Positions 9,401 through 18,153 of a stretch of 64,000 bases of DNA are shown here, in pieces. Source of the DNA: Amycolatopsis xylanica (GTDB taxonomy: Bacteria; Actinomycetota; Actinomycetes; Mycobacteriales; Pseudonocardiaceae). The stretch is from positions 558,001-622,000 of the forward strand of contig NZ_FNON01000005.1 in assembly GCF_900107045.1 (NCBI RefSeq). Reading direction: 5' to 3'. Below the pieces are notes generated by a model, which was not told where the DNA came from, did not search any database, and saw nothing but the letters and a program-made list of their open reading frames with translations. Within the stretch, counting starts at the first letter, position 1. The number at the start of each line of letters is the position of its first letter. Both the position numbers and the translations under genes were made by a program.

Positions 9401-9557
9401 TGCGCGCCTCCTCGACGGCGCCGGTGACGAGCGTGGTCTTGCCGATGCCCGCCTCGCCGGTGACCAGCACGAGCCCGCCGTGGCTTTCGGCGGCACGGCC
9501 GATCTCCCCGCGGAGCACGCCCGCGGGGTGGTCTCGTCCGATCAGTGCGCCGGTCAT
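6465..9557 (-). CDS. Large AAA/TPR ATPase of the LuxR-MalT/SARP-like regulator type, without a recognisable HTH
   Basis: From ATG 9557 the protein has about 1030 residues. It opens with LIGRD, then Walker A GEAGIGKTT (34-42) and Walker B VVVVLDDLHWAD (132-143), the signature of the AAA_16/STAND ATPases found in LAL and SARP regulators. A helical TPR-like middle (about 350-870) follows. The C-terminus is not a LuxR helix-turn-helix; instead it has a charged coiled-coil stretch (about 905-960) and a conserved tail (ERARKTVTARIRDTLRKI, then HPPLAAHLRDSVTTGSTCRY) seen at the end of other actinobacterial ATPase/TPR signalling proteins. It probably senses a ligand through the ATPase/TPR platform; whether it binds DNA is unclear. 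It is divergent from the PNGase-like gene with about 108 bp between. Confidence 0.8.
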   Translation of the reverse strand: MTGALIGRDHPAGVLRGEIGRAAESHGGLVLVTGEAGIGKTTLVTGAVEEARRLGALVLGGTCWDSGSAPGYWPWVQVIRALKRAATPEEWAAVDTGPLAALLGEGGEAVEGFELYDAVTTALVSVSQSRPVVVVLDDLHWADQASLKLLGFAAQHTWFERLLLIGTYRDVEVEAVDHPLRELMLPLVAKATTVTLTGLGAGEVAALMERTAGAQPDGELVAEVHARTGGNPFFVEQTARLWHSGGSVSAIAPGVREALRRRLSLLPEPVVRLLESAAVLGREFHRQVLAATVAEPVPQVDRLLDQAVTARLVTVRGAGLFSFAHDLVRESLYGELGEDQRRQRHAAVVRALDRSPALAERVFPADRARHGFLAGAEVDTTSAVDLLVAAARDSAARLATEETIGHFRRALEIVADPGRRAKLALDLGGELLRSGEQVESWQRFDEALTLARELEDPDLLARVGLTLTKWANPGEREQLKLDVLGHAHRLLCGGGEGLTVEQMTLELTARVAMLARDDADDNKLAFSLWARHDAIWAPGNAPEREKLTDELVVIGQRTGDLEMEHFAASLKWVALLEQGDPRFLDQFHVFVRLTERQATPASEFAAKVDQSIIATLMGRFAEAATLLDQVVRAYGHHHALFGDMVAHLTWTSLLAQGRFEELAELHPRLREEGYAASWLLETITAAQRGDAVAVRELYAQAAANEPYPLDLGQLWLRCQAQAAALSGDLAWCARLRPKFAEFSGAWLVSLYGCDISGPMDLWAGVLDLALGRWDDAVGSLTAAYRSADRMRIRTWSVEARAYLGEALLGRGETEAATALFDEVAREAESLGMRHIPVRVGRSRTFVPPSANEFRREEAVWRLGFEGVTAHLPDAKGLRDLHFLLSSPGSEIPAVRLLNPDGGDVVVAAKRLGGDAMLDDEAKARYKRRLDQLDAEIDEATELGEDERASKLDTERDALLHELRAAAGLGGRTRRLGDEAERARKTVTARIRDTLRKIGEVHPPLAAHLRDSVTTGSTCRYAPAAQIPWRL

Positions 9558-9665
9558 GTCCGAATACTCCCAGACCGCACCGACAGTTCCGACGACCGAC
9601 GTTCGTCGCATGCCGCGCGCACTAGGCTCGAAAACCGGTGATCACCCAGGACGAAGGGGCGTTTC

Positions 9666-11312
9666 GTGCGGGTTCTGTCGGTGTTGCTCACGGCTTTGCT
9701 GGCGTTGTTCGTGGCGGTCACGCCCGCCTTCGCGGGGTTCATCGAAGGCGACACCGACGATCCGGTGACACCGGCACCCGCGGTCTCCCGGCCGGACACC
9801 CCGAGCTGCAAGGTCACCCTCGCCGATCGGTTCCCATCCAACGCGCCGGACCGGTCGAACCAGCTGTTCTCCGGCACGCTGACGCCGCCGCCCGCGTGCC
9901 CCGGCCCGTGGGCGAAAGTCGTGCTGGATCAGACGATCACCGTCCAAGGCCGCCAGTACGACCGGTTCGGCGACCTGAAGATCGGCGACACCGAGGTCTA
10001 CTGGGGCACCACCGAGGAGCCCAGCGGCGAGGGCAGGCGCGCGATCACCTACAAGTTCGACAAGGACCTCACGAACTACAGCGCGCTGCTGCGCACGCCG
10101 CAGCCGTTCCGCGGCGGGATCATCAACTACCAGACCGACGTCTACACCGGTAACTACCTGCAGACGGTCACGCTCACCTACTACCAGGCCGACCGGAAGC
10201 ACCCCGCGCCCGAGGTGCCGGACCACGTCGCCGGGTTCGCCTCGCAGGAGGCCACGCCCGCGCAGGGCACCGTGCACTTCCCGCTGAAGGACCTGCCGCG
10301 CAACATCGTCCGCGCTTCGCTGGAGGTCACCCTCGAAGGCGGCGCCTGCGACGAGCAGTGGTTCGACGACGTGCCCGACGAAGTCTCCGCGAAGTACCCG
10401 TCGGCCGGTCTGTGCGGCCATGGCCCGTTCCGCGAGGCGACCGCGGCGCTGGACGGGACGCCGGTGGCCGGGGTGCACACGTTCCCGCACATCTACTCGG
10501 GCGGGATCGTGCCGACGCTGTGGCGGCCGCTGGTCGCCATCGACACGTTCAGCATGCGGCCAGAGACCGTCGACGTGACGCCGTTCGTGGGACGGCTCGT
10601 CGACGGCAAGACGCACGACCTGTCGTTCTCGGTCACCAACATCGGCGGGAACTGGCACGTGGTGCCGACGCTGTTCCTGTACACCGACAAGGGTTTGACG
10701 CAAACCAAGGGTGAGCTGACCTCGTCCGAGGTCGTGCCGGTCGCGGCGCAGAAGACGGTCGTGCGGGACATCTCCGGCGGCGTCAACGCGACCGTGACCG
10801 CGGACCGGCGCGACGTGACCGCGGGGTACGTCGACACCTCGGCCGGCCGGGTGTGGACGCGGGTCGAGCGGACCCGGTCCTACCGCAACAGCGACGACGT
10901 CACCGGCAACGGCCTCGTCCAGCACGTGGTCCAGACGGACTCCGGGCGGCAGACGTCCTCGGCCACCGTGAACGGGAAAACGCAGGCCTCCCGGCACTCC
11001 TGGTCGTACCCGATCACCGTGGACACCTCGGCCGCGAAGTACGTCGACGACCAGAACTTCGAGCTGTCCGGCGCGGTCGACATGACCCAGCGCCTGACCG
11101 ACGAGGCAGGCGACGGACGGCACTGGCGGACGGTCGGCCACGCCGACGAGTGGTTGAACTCGTGGGGCATGTCGGCGCGCACCAACGGCGTCCAGACCGC
11201 GTCGGACGGGCACTCGCGCACCCGCTTCGCGGGCACCGACGACCTGGGCCGCCCCTGGTTCCACTACCTCGCCTCCAACCACGGCCTCATCACAGCCAAC
11301 TGGCACCTCTGA
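9666..11312 (+). CDS. Secreted peptide-N-glycosidase A-like amidase (PNGase A family)
   Basis: The 548-residue protein starts at GTG 9666, preceded by GAAGGGG, and has a signal peptide (MRVLSVLLTALLALFVAVTPAFA). The body matches the PNGase A family: FSGTLTPPPACPGPWAKVVLD, the DRFGDLKIGDTEVYWGTTEEP segment, a HTFPHIYSGG motif, and SFSVTNIGGNWHVVPTLFLYTD. Enzymes of this family hydrolyse the amide bond between Asn and the innermost GlcNAc of N-glycans, releasing intact glycans; plant PNGase A is the reference. Here it would act outside the cell on host or fungal glycoproteins, fitting with the nearby secreted glucosaminidase and proteases. The activity is inferred from family membership. Confidence 0.85.
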   Translation: MRVLSVLLTALLALFVAVTPAFAGFIEGDTDDPVTPAPAVSRPDTPSCKVTLADRFPSNAPDRSNQLFSGTLTPPPACPGPWAKVVLDQTITVQGRQYDRFGDLKIGDTEVYWGTTEEPSGEGRRAITYKFDKDLTNYSALLRTPQPFRGGIINYQTDVYTGNYLQTVTLTYYQADRKHPAPEVPDHVAGFASQEATPAQGTVHFPLKDLPRNIVRASLEVTLEGGACDEQWFDDVPDEVSAKYPSAGLCGHGPFREATAALDGTPVAGVHTFPHIYSGGIVPTLWRPLVAIDTFSMRPETVDVTPFVGRLVDGKTHDLSFSVTNIGGNWHVVPTLFLYTDKGLTQTKGELTSSEVVPVAAQKTVVRDISGGVNATVTADRRDVTAGYVDTSAGRVWTRVERTRSYRNSDDVTGNGLVQHVVQTDSGRQTSSATVNGKTQASRHSWSYPITVDTSAAKYVDDQNFELSGAVDMTQRLTDEAGDGRHWRTVGHADEWLNSWGMSARTNGVQTASDGHSRTRFAGTDDLGRPWFHYLASNHGLITANWHL

Positions 11313-11323
11313 GGCTCGTGATA

Positions 11324-11404
11324 CCCCGAAAGTGGCTTTCGTCAGATCCCATGCCCCGAAAGCCACTTTTGTCAGATAACACCTGACGAAAGCCACTTTC
11401 GGGG
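11324..11404. repeat. Nested palindrome at a convergent junction (family A), probable bidirectional terminator
   Basis: Units at 11324-11345 and 11383-11404 are perfect 22-bp inverted copies; a third, slightly diverged copy lies at 11354-11375. Each unit contains its own small palindrome (CGAAAGTGGCTTTCG). It fills the gap between the converging PNGase-like and S8 protease genes. Confidence 0.75.
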
Positions 11405-11421
11405 TTCGGCTCCATCCGGGG

Positions 11422-12684
11422 CTAATGGCAGCAGTGGTGGGGGTGGGCGGGGGGTTCGCCGTCGGCGCAGGGGAGGAGGACCGGGCCGACCCCGGGGAGC
11501 GCGGCCGCGCGGGCGGCGGCGAGGAGGGCGTCGGCGGCCTGGCGGCCGTTCTCACCGGTGCGGGACATCCGGGCCGCGATCAGGCCGGCGACCAGTGGGG
11601 TCGAGAACGAGGTGCCGCTCCAGCGGGCCAGGCCGGTGAACTCGCGGCGTTCGCCGGCGTGCGGGGGTTCTTCGCAGACGAAGGTGCCGGTGGCGTAGGC
11701 GTTGACGAGCTGCTCGCCCGGCGCGTAGACGTCGACCCAGCCGCCGAAGTCGCTGAAGGACGCGCGGGTGCGCCAGTTGGCCGAGAGCGCGCCGACCGAG
11801 ACCGCCCACGGGAAGGCCGCGGGCCAGAACGGGCCGCGGTCGCCGTCGTTGCCCGCCGCCGCGACGAGGACGACGCCTTTGTAGTGCCGCAGCCGGTTCT
11901 GGTAGAAGACCTCGAAGCCGAGCAGCGGCAGGTTGTCGCGCGTCCGGCCGCCCGCGGACAGGCTGATGACGTCGGGCATCTCGTTCAGGGTGGCGTCGAG
12001 TCCCTTGACGATCTCCGACTCGAACTGCGCGCCCGCGTTGCGCAGCCCGGCTTCGACGATCACCGTCGAACGCGGCGCCATGCAGCGGACCACGCCCGCG
12101 ATGAACGTGCCGTGCCCCGCGTACGGCTGGATCAGGTTGCCGGGACCGAACGGGTTCTCGATGTCACCGGTGACACCGGAAAGCCAAGCATGCTCGGCGG
12201 GCGCGGAAGCCAGCAGCCCGGTGTCCACAACGGACACGACGATGCCGTCACCCGCGTCGCCGGGGCAGACACCGGGATCGGGCTTACATGCAGCGGTGAC
12301 TTCCGGCTCCGTGGCCGGACAGCAATGCACGGGAGTGATCGACAGTACGTGATTCGGTGTCGCGACGCCGACGCCGAGCCGCGCGTCGACCTCCCGCATC
12401 ATTTCGGGCACATCCGAGCCCTCGACCCACAGCAGCGTGACGCCGTTCATCATGTGGTCGACGGGTTCGCCGCCCACGATCGCCTGCAGCCTGGCCAGAT
12501 CCTCGTCGCGCACCAGGCAGTGCTCTTCGTGGTACAGGTACTCGATTTCGTCCTTCTCCCGCCAGTCCGACGGCGCCGCGCCGACCCGCCGATTGCGCTC
12601 GGGGTCGCTGAGTTTCGCCAGTATCAGCTCGATCTGTGCTTCGAGCCTGGTGCGGCGCGGCCGCGGTTTCTCCTCGGAAGACAC
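11422..12684 (-). CDS. S8 family subtilisin-like serine protease, no signal peptide
   Basis: This 420-residue protein carries the complete subtilase triad: Asp154 (SVVDTG), His191 (AGHGTFIAGV) and Ser359 (SGTSFSTPLVAG), with the oxyanion Asn279 in AAAGNDGD. The first 140 residues are a charged, non-secretory extension that may be an inhibitory or substrate-recognition domain rather than a standard I9 propeptide. With no signal peptide it should act in the cytoplasm. The C-terminus is Cys/His rich (HPHHCCH). The start is a GTG at 12684, only 23 bp from the start of the divergent TPR-CHAT gene, so the two are very likely regulated together and may form a two-protease module. Confidence 0.9.
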   Translation of the reverse strand: MSSEEKPRPRRTRLEAQIELILAKLSDPERNRRVGAAPSDWREKDEIEYLYHEEHCLVRDEDLARLQAIVGGEPVDHMMNGVTLLWVEGSDVPEMMREVDARLGVGVATPNHVLSITPVHCCPATEPEVTAACKPDPGVCPGDAGDGIVVSVVDTGLLASAPAEHAWLSGVTGDIENPFGPGNLIQPYAGHGTFIAGVVRCMAPRSTVIVEAGLRNAGAQFESEIVKGLDATLNEMPDVISLSAGGRTRDNLPLLGFEVFYQNRLRHYKGVVLVAAAGNDGDRGPFWPAAFPWAVSVGALSANWRTRASFSDFGGWVDVYAPGEQLVNAYATGTFVCEEPPHAGERREFTGLARWSGTSFSTPLVAGLIAARMSRTGENGRQAADALLAAARAAALPGVGPVLLPCADGEPPAHPHHCCH

Positions 12685-12694
12685 CGGCCCGGTT

Positions 12695-12700
12695 TACCAT
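12695..12700 (+). promoter_or_regulatory. -10 element (TACCAT) for a leaderless TPR-CHAT transcript
   Basis: TACCAT ends 7 nt before the GTG at 12708, the spacing that puts the transcription start on the start codon. There is no Shine-Dalgarno sequence, which agrees with a leaderless message. Confidence 0.5.
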
Positions 12701-12707
12701 CCTTGAT

Positions 12708-15305
12708 GTGACGGGGGAAGGCGGAACCGCCGGGCCTGCGCCGAACGGACCAGCCGAGCTGCTGACCCTCGCCGCGTCGCGCCCGCGCGAGGCGCTGACC
12801 CGCGCCCGCGCGCTGCTCGCCGCCTCGCCGGGCCGGGCGGACGCCTCCGTCTGCCGCCAGGTGATCGGCATCGTCCTGCGTGATTTCGGGGACATCGCCG
12901 AGTCGATCGGGCAGCTCCGCATCGCGTTGCGGCTCGCGCGCGGCGACCCCGACCGCGAGGCCGACGTGCTCGCGACCCTGGGCGCGACGCTCGTCTACGC
13001 CGGGCGCACCAAGCAGGGGCTCGACGCGCTCGGCGAGGCCGTCCGGCTCGCCGGTCCCGGTTTGGCCGGGCGGGTGCTCGTCCGCCGGGGTGTCGCGCTG
13101 CACCTGCTGGGACGCCCGCGCGAGGCGATGGACGACCTGCGCCCGGCTATCGCGCTGCTCGACGGCGACCCGATCTGGGCGGCCCGCGCGCTGACCACCC
13201 GGGCGTTCGCGCAGCTCGCGCTCGGCGCCACCGAGCGCGCGGACGCCGACATCGGCGCCGCCGCCCGGCTGCTCGCGGAGGCGGGCCAGGAGCTGGAATC
13301 GGCGTTCGCCCAGCACAATCGCGGGCTGGTGGCGTCCCGGTCGGGCAACCCGCCGCTCGCGTTGTCCTTCTTCGACGAGGCAGCCAGGCAGTACGCGCGG
13401 CTCGAAACGCCCGTGCCCGATCTCAGCCTCGACCGCTGCTCGGTGCTGCTCGCCGCCGGGCTGCCGCGTGACGCGCTCGACGAGGCCGTCTCGGCGATCA
13501 AGGTGATCGACGAGATCCGCGGCCAGGCCACCAAGAAGGCCGAACTGCTGCTCGCCGCCGCGACGGCCGCGCTCGCCGCCGGTGACCCCGAGGCCGCGGC
13601 CGAGCAGGCGCGCACGGCCTATCGCATGTTCGGCGCGCAGCAGCGGCCGTGGTGGCGGGCGGGCGCTCGGCTACTGGTGCTCCAGGCCCGGTTCGAGAGC
13701 GGCGAGGTGAGCGGCGGCCTGCTGCGCCAGGCCGAACTGACCGCGAAGGCGTTGGCGGACCTGGGATCCGAGCAGGCGTTGCGCGCGCATCTGCTGGCAG
13801 GCCGGATTGCGCTGGCCAGGAACAAGCGGGCGGTGGCCGAGCGGCATTTCGCGGCCGTCACCCCGGCCCGCCGCAGCGGCCCGGCACTGTCGCGTGTGGA
13901 GGGTTGGCTCGCCGAGGCACTGCGCGCGGAGGCCGCGGGCGACGCCCGCCGGATGCTCAGCGCCTGCCGGACCGGGCTCGACCTGGTCGACGGCTACCGG
14001 CTCACCCTCGGCGCCTCGGAACTGCGCGCGCACGCGACCGCCCACGGCGCCGAGCTCGCCGCGATGGCGCAGCGGTACGTCCTGCGCGCGCATCCGCCGC
14101 GCAGCCTGCTCGTGTGGAGCGAGCGCTGGCGGGCGGCCGCGCTGGCGGTGCCGAGGGTCGCGCCGCCGGACGATCCGGCGCTGCAGTCCGAGCTGACCGC
14201 GTTGCGCGAGGTCAGCAGCCTGGCCACGGCCGCCTCCCGCCGGGAACAGCGGCGGCTGGAGAACTCGATCCGCGCGAGGGTGTTGCGGACCCAGGGCGGC
14301 GGCGAGTTCGACGGGAACCGCCTCGACGTGCACGCGCTGCTCGACGCGCTCGGCCCGGCGCGGCTGCTCGAGATCGTCGACGTCGACGGCGAGCTGCACG
14401 TGCTGGTCTGCGGCGCGGGCGAGGTGCGCCGGTTCGCGGCGGGCCCGGTCGCCGAAGCCGGTCGTGAGGCCGATTTCGCCCGCCTCGGCCTGAAAACACT
14501 GGGCGCCAACCGCACGACGCGGCGCGTGGATCCGTCGCTCGGCATGGTCGAGTTCACCGGCGAGCGCCTCGAACGGCTGCTGCTCGGCGACGCGGCAGGC
14601 CACCTCGGCGACGGCCCGGTGATCGTGGTGCCGCCCGCCGCGCTGCACGCGATCCCGTGGGCGGTGCTGCCCGCGCTGCGGCACCGCGAGCTGAGCGTCG
14701 CGCCGTCCGCGAGCGTCTGGCTGCGCGCCAGGAACGCCGCCGCGCCGCGCCGCCGTGACGTCGTGCTGGTGCGCGGCCCCGGCCTGGAGACCGGGGGAGC
14801 CGAGGTGCCCGCGCTCGCCAAGGAGTACGACCACGTCGTCGAACTCGGGCAGGGCGCGGCCACCGCCGGCCGGGTGCTCGGCGCGCTCGACGGCGCCTGG
14901 CTCGCGCACATCGCGGCACACGGCACGTTCCGCGCGGACAGCCCGATGTTCTCCTCGCTGCGGATGGACGACGGCCCGCTGACCGTGCACGACTTCGAAC
15001 GCCTCCGCCGCGCGCCGCACCGGCTCGTGCTCTCCAGCTGCGATTCCGGGCGGCTCGCCACCACCGGCGCCGACGAGCTGCTCGGGCTGACCAGCAGCCT
15101 GGTCCCGCTCGGCACGGCCGGGATCATCGCGAGCGTGGTCCCGGTCAACGACGCCGCCGTCGTCCCGCTGATGGTCGAGACGCACCGCCACCTGCGCCGG
15201 GGCGCCTCGCTCGCGGGCGCGCTGAACGCGGCCCGGCACGCGCTGCGCGACGATCAGCTGGTGACGGTGACTGGCTTGTCGTTCATAGCGTTGGGCGCTG
15301 GGTGA
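12708..15305 (+). CDS. TPR-CHAT protein (caspase HetF-associated with TPRs)
   Basis: From GTG 12708 the protein has 865 residues. The N-terminal half (about 10-450) is a run of helical TPR-like repeats rich in Ala, Leu and Arg. The C-terminal part (about 550-865) is a CHAT domain, a caspase-like cysteine protease: the catalytic His is in HIAAHGTF (H738) and the Cys in LSSCDSG (C778), and both flanking motifs, including the final ETHRHLRRGASLAGALNAAR, are intact. TPR-CHAT proteases cleave partner proteins on activation, for example in Craspase and gasdermin-linked defence. Here the divergent neighbour is a subtilisin-like protease, a possible partner or substrate. An upstream in-frame ATG (12636) lies within the neighbouring gene and is unlikely to be used. 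The stop is directly followed by a 65-bp palindrome. Confidence 0.9.
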   Translation: MTGEGGTAGPAPNGPAELLTLAASRPREALTRARALLAASPGRADASVCRQVIGIVLRDFGDIAESIGQLRIALRLARGDPDREADVLATLGATLVYAGRTKQGLDALGEAVRLAGPGLAGRVLVRRGVALHLLGRPREAMDDLRPAIALLDGDPIWAARALTTRAFAQLALGATERADADIGAAARLLAEAGQELESAFAQHNRGLVASRSGNPPLALSFFDEAARQYARLETPVPDLSLDRCSVLLAAGLPRDALDEAVSAIKVIDEIRGQATKKAELLLAAATAALAAGDPEAAAEQARTAYRMFGAQQRPWWRAGARLLVLQARFESGEVSGGLLRQAELTAKALADLGSEQALRAHLLAGRIALARNKRAVAERHFAAVTPARRSGPALSRVEGWLAEALRAEAAGDARRMLSACRTGLDLVDGYRLTLGASELRAHATAHGAELAAMAQRYVLRAHPPRSLLVWSERWRAAALAVPRVAPPDDPALQSELTALREVSSLATAASRREQRRLENSIRARVLRTQGGGEFDGNRLDVHALLDALGPARLLEIVDVDGELHVLVCGAGEVRRFAAGPVAEAGREADFARLGLKTLGANRTTRRVDPSLGMVEFTGERLERLLLGDAAGHLGDGPVIVVPPAALHAIPWAVLPALRHRELSVAPSASVWLRARNAAAPRRRDVVLVRGPGLETGGAEVPALAKEYDHVVELGQGAATAGRVLGALDGAWLAHIAAHGTFRADSPMFSSLRMDDGPLTVHDFERLRRAPHRLVLSSCDSGRLATTGADELLGLTSSLVPLGTAGIIASVVPVNDAAVVPLMVETHRHLRRGASLAGALNAARHALRDDQLVTVTGLSFIALGAG

Positions 15306-15370
15306 GACCGGGATAAAGCGGGCTTTATCCCGGGAAAAGCGTCCGGGATAAAGCCCGCTTTATCCCGGTC
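15306..15370. repeat. Nested palindrome at a convergent junction (family B)
   Basis: Units 15306-15333 and 15343-15370 are perfect 28-bp inverted copies separated by 9 nt. Each unit is itself a palindrome around GGGATAAAGC/GCTTTATCCC. It begins immediately after the CHAT gene stop and contains the TAA stop (15360-15362) of the converging Fe-S protein gene. A related copy lies at 18956-19008. Confidence 0.8.
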
Positions 15371-16387
15371 GCCTGATGCCGGAGTCGACCACCTTCACGG
15401 GCTTGTGGGGGAACCTGCGTTCGGCGTGCTCCTTCGCGGGCGACCCGGGGGTGACGTAGAGCGTCTCCACCTTGTCCTGCAAGGGTTTCAGCACGGTCGC
15501 CATGAACTCCTTGCGGTCCTCCAGATACGGCGACAGCACGTCCTCGCCCGCCGGGCACACCGCCATGCAGTACGCGGCCTTGTAGTTCGGCTTGAACGAC
15601 AGGCTCTGCCACATCGAGGCGTTCTCCGAATCCGTGACCCGCGAACGGAACTCGGCCGCGTCGGAGCTGTCCGCGATCGTTTGGGCCCAGTCGGTGAAGC
15701 CGCCCATGAACTCGCGGTAGTTGTGCGTCGAGCAGGCGGCGAAGTCGAAGGCGCCGTCCTTCGAGATCGCGCCGATCGGGCAGGCGGCGACGCACAATTT
15801 GCATTCCAGGCACGGGTTGTAGTCCAGCTCGGCCCCGTAGGAGCTGACCTCCGCGTCGACCAGGAGCGTCGCCAGCAGGATGAAGTTGCCGAACTTCGGG
15901 TGGATCACGTTGCGGTGGATGCCCATCGCGCCGAGGCCCGCCGCCACCGCGACCGGTTTGTGCGCGACCACCCAGATGCGCCCTGGCCACCGGTCCATCT
16001 CCATCGGGAAGGTGGCCGACGGGTTCAGCGCGCGGTAGCCCGCGTCCTGCAGCGCGCGCACGATCGTGCGCGCGGCCTCGTTGATGATCTCGCCGCTGCG
16101 GTGGAACTCCTGGTTCGCGACGCTGCGCGCGGGCGTGCGGACGTTGTCGCGGTTCATCCGGACCACGAGCGAGATCAGCGACCGCGTGCCGGGCAGCGCG
16201 CCGAGTACGTGCGGCCGCTCGCTCGCCAGGTCCGGATGGTCGAGCGGGACGGCCGCCGCGTCGTCAGCGCCCGCCGCCAGGCAGAGTTCACGCAGCCAGG
16301 CCGCGTCGATCACCGGAGACGGCTTCTCGGCCGGTTTGGCCTGGACCGCGCGAACCGACGGGTGGTCGGCGAGCTTCTTGGGCAGGG

Positions 16388-16391
<4 letters not shown>
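15360..16391 (-). CDS. QueG-like 4Fe-4S ferredoxin-domain protein
   Basis: The GTG at 16391 overlaps the thiolase stop and gives 343 residues. One complete ferredoxin-type cluster motif is visible (C194, C197, C200, C204 in CLECKLCVAACP) and a second partial one (C275 and C279 in CMAVCP). The region before the clusters (GLGAMGIHRNVIHPKFGNFI) resembles the catalytic domain of epoxyqueuosine reductase and reductive dehalogenase-like enzymes. It is not a standard QueG: the N-terminus is different and the second cluster appears incomplete. It probably passes electrons in an oxidoreductase reaction linked to the thiolase encoded upstream. The function is unknown; redox role with moderate certainty. 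Confidence 0.75.
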
Positions 16392-17557
<1,166 letters not shown>

Positions 17558-17574
17558 GACTGCCTCCTGATACG

Positions 17575-17599
17575 AGTGAGTTGGAAAGTCCAACTCACT
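17575..17599. promoter_or_regulatory. Perfect palindrome between thiolase and HxlR genes, probable HxlR operator
   Basis: Arms AGTGAGTTGGA (17575-17585) and 17589-17599 are perfectly complementary around AAG. A half-site-like GGTTGGAAATC follows at about 17613. It lies 18 bp before the thiolase start and 51 bp before the HxlR start, the right place for a shared operator. Confidence 0.6.
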
Positions 17600-17650
17600 G
17601 TCGCACCACCTCGGTTGGAAATCAAGACTGACTCAGGTTAGAGTCGGGGG

Positions 17651-18115
17651 ATGGCGAAACAAGCCAGGGAATGCTCGATCGCGAACGCGCTCGAGGTCAT
17701 CGGTGAGCGCTGGAGCCTGCTCGCGCTGCGCGAGGTCTTCTTCGGCGTCCGCCGGTTCGACCAGATCGCGCAGAACACCGGGGCCAGCCGCGACATCCTC
17801 GCCACCCGGCTGCGCAAGCTCGTCGACGCCGGGCTCCTGGAGAAGAAGCAGTACGAGCTGCACCCGCCGCGCTTCGAGTACGTGCTCACCGACGCGGGCC
17901 GCTCGCTCAACCTGGTGCTGCTGCAGCTGATGCACTGGGGTGACCGGCATGTCACCGAGGGGCCGCCGCCCACGGTCTGGCGGCACGCCTGCGGCGAGAT
18001 CCTCGAACCCAAGACCGTCTGCGCGCACTGCGACGCGCCGATCGAATCGGCCGACATGAGCCTGGTCCGCAGCTCGCTCGCGACAATCCACCCGAACGTA
18101 GCATCCGACCCCTAG
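17651..18115 (+). CDS. HxlR family winged-helix transcriptional regulator
   Basis: The 154-residue protein has the HxlR hallmark ECSIANALEVIGERWSLLALR followed by a winged helix (FDQIAQNTGASRDILATRLRKLVDAGLLEK). The C-terminal extension contains HACGEIL and CAHCDAPI, a possible small zinc site found in a subset of HxlR proteins. HxlR regulators usually repress divergent genes and respond to electrophiles or aldehydes through cysteines. A -10-like TAGAGT ends 6 nt before the ATG, suggesting a leaderless transcript, although GGGGG just before the ATG could also act in ribosome binding. Confidence 0.9.
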   Translation: MAKQARECSIANALEVIGERWSLLALREVFFGVRRFDQIAQNTGASRDILATRLRKLVDAGLLEKKQYELHPPRFEYVLTDAGRSLNLVLLQLMHWGDRHVTEGPPPTVWRHACGEILEPKTVCAHCDAPIESADMSLVRSSLATIHPNVASDP

Positions 18116-18153
18116 GCTTGGAGCGCACCAAGCGCGTACCGAGGGGATGGCAG

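Noticed and set aside
6465..9557. Calling the large ATPase a LuxR-family (LAL) regulator
   Set aside because: The C-terminus lacks the LuxR helix-turn-helix; only the ATPase and TPR parts match, so I did not assign a DNA-binding role.
11324..11404. Three repeat units that might be a tiny CRISPR array
   Set aside because: One unit is inverted, spacers are very short and unequal, and there are no cas genes; it is a palindromic terminator-like element.
11422..15305. Reading the protease pair as a Craspase (gRAMP-TPR-CHAT)
   Set aside because: No type III-E effector, CRISPR array or Csx30-like gene is present; only the TPR-CHAT part is shared.
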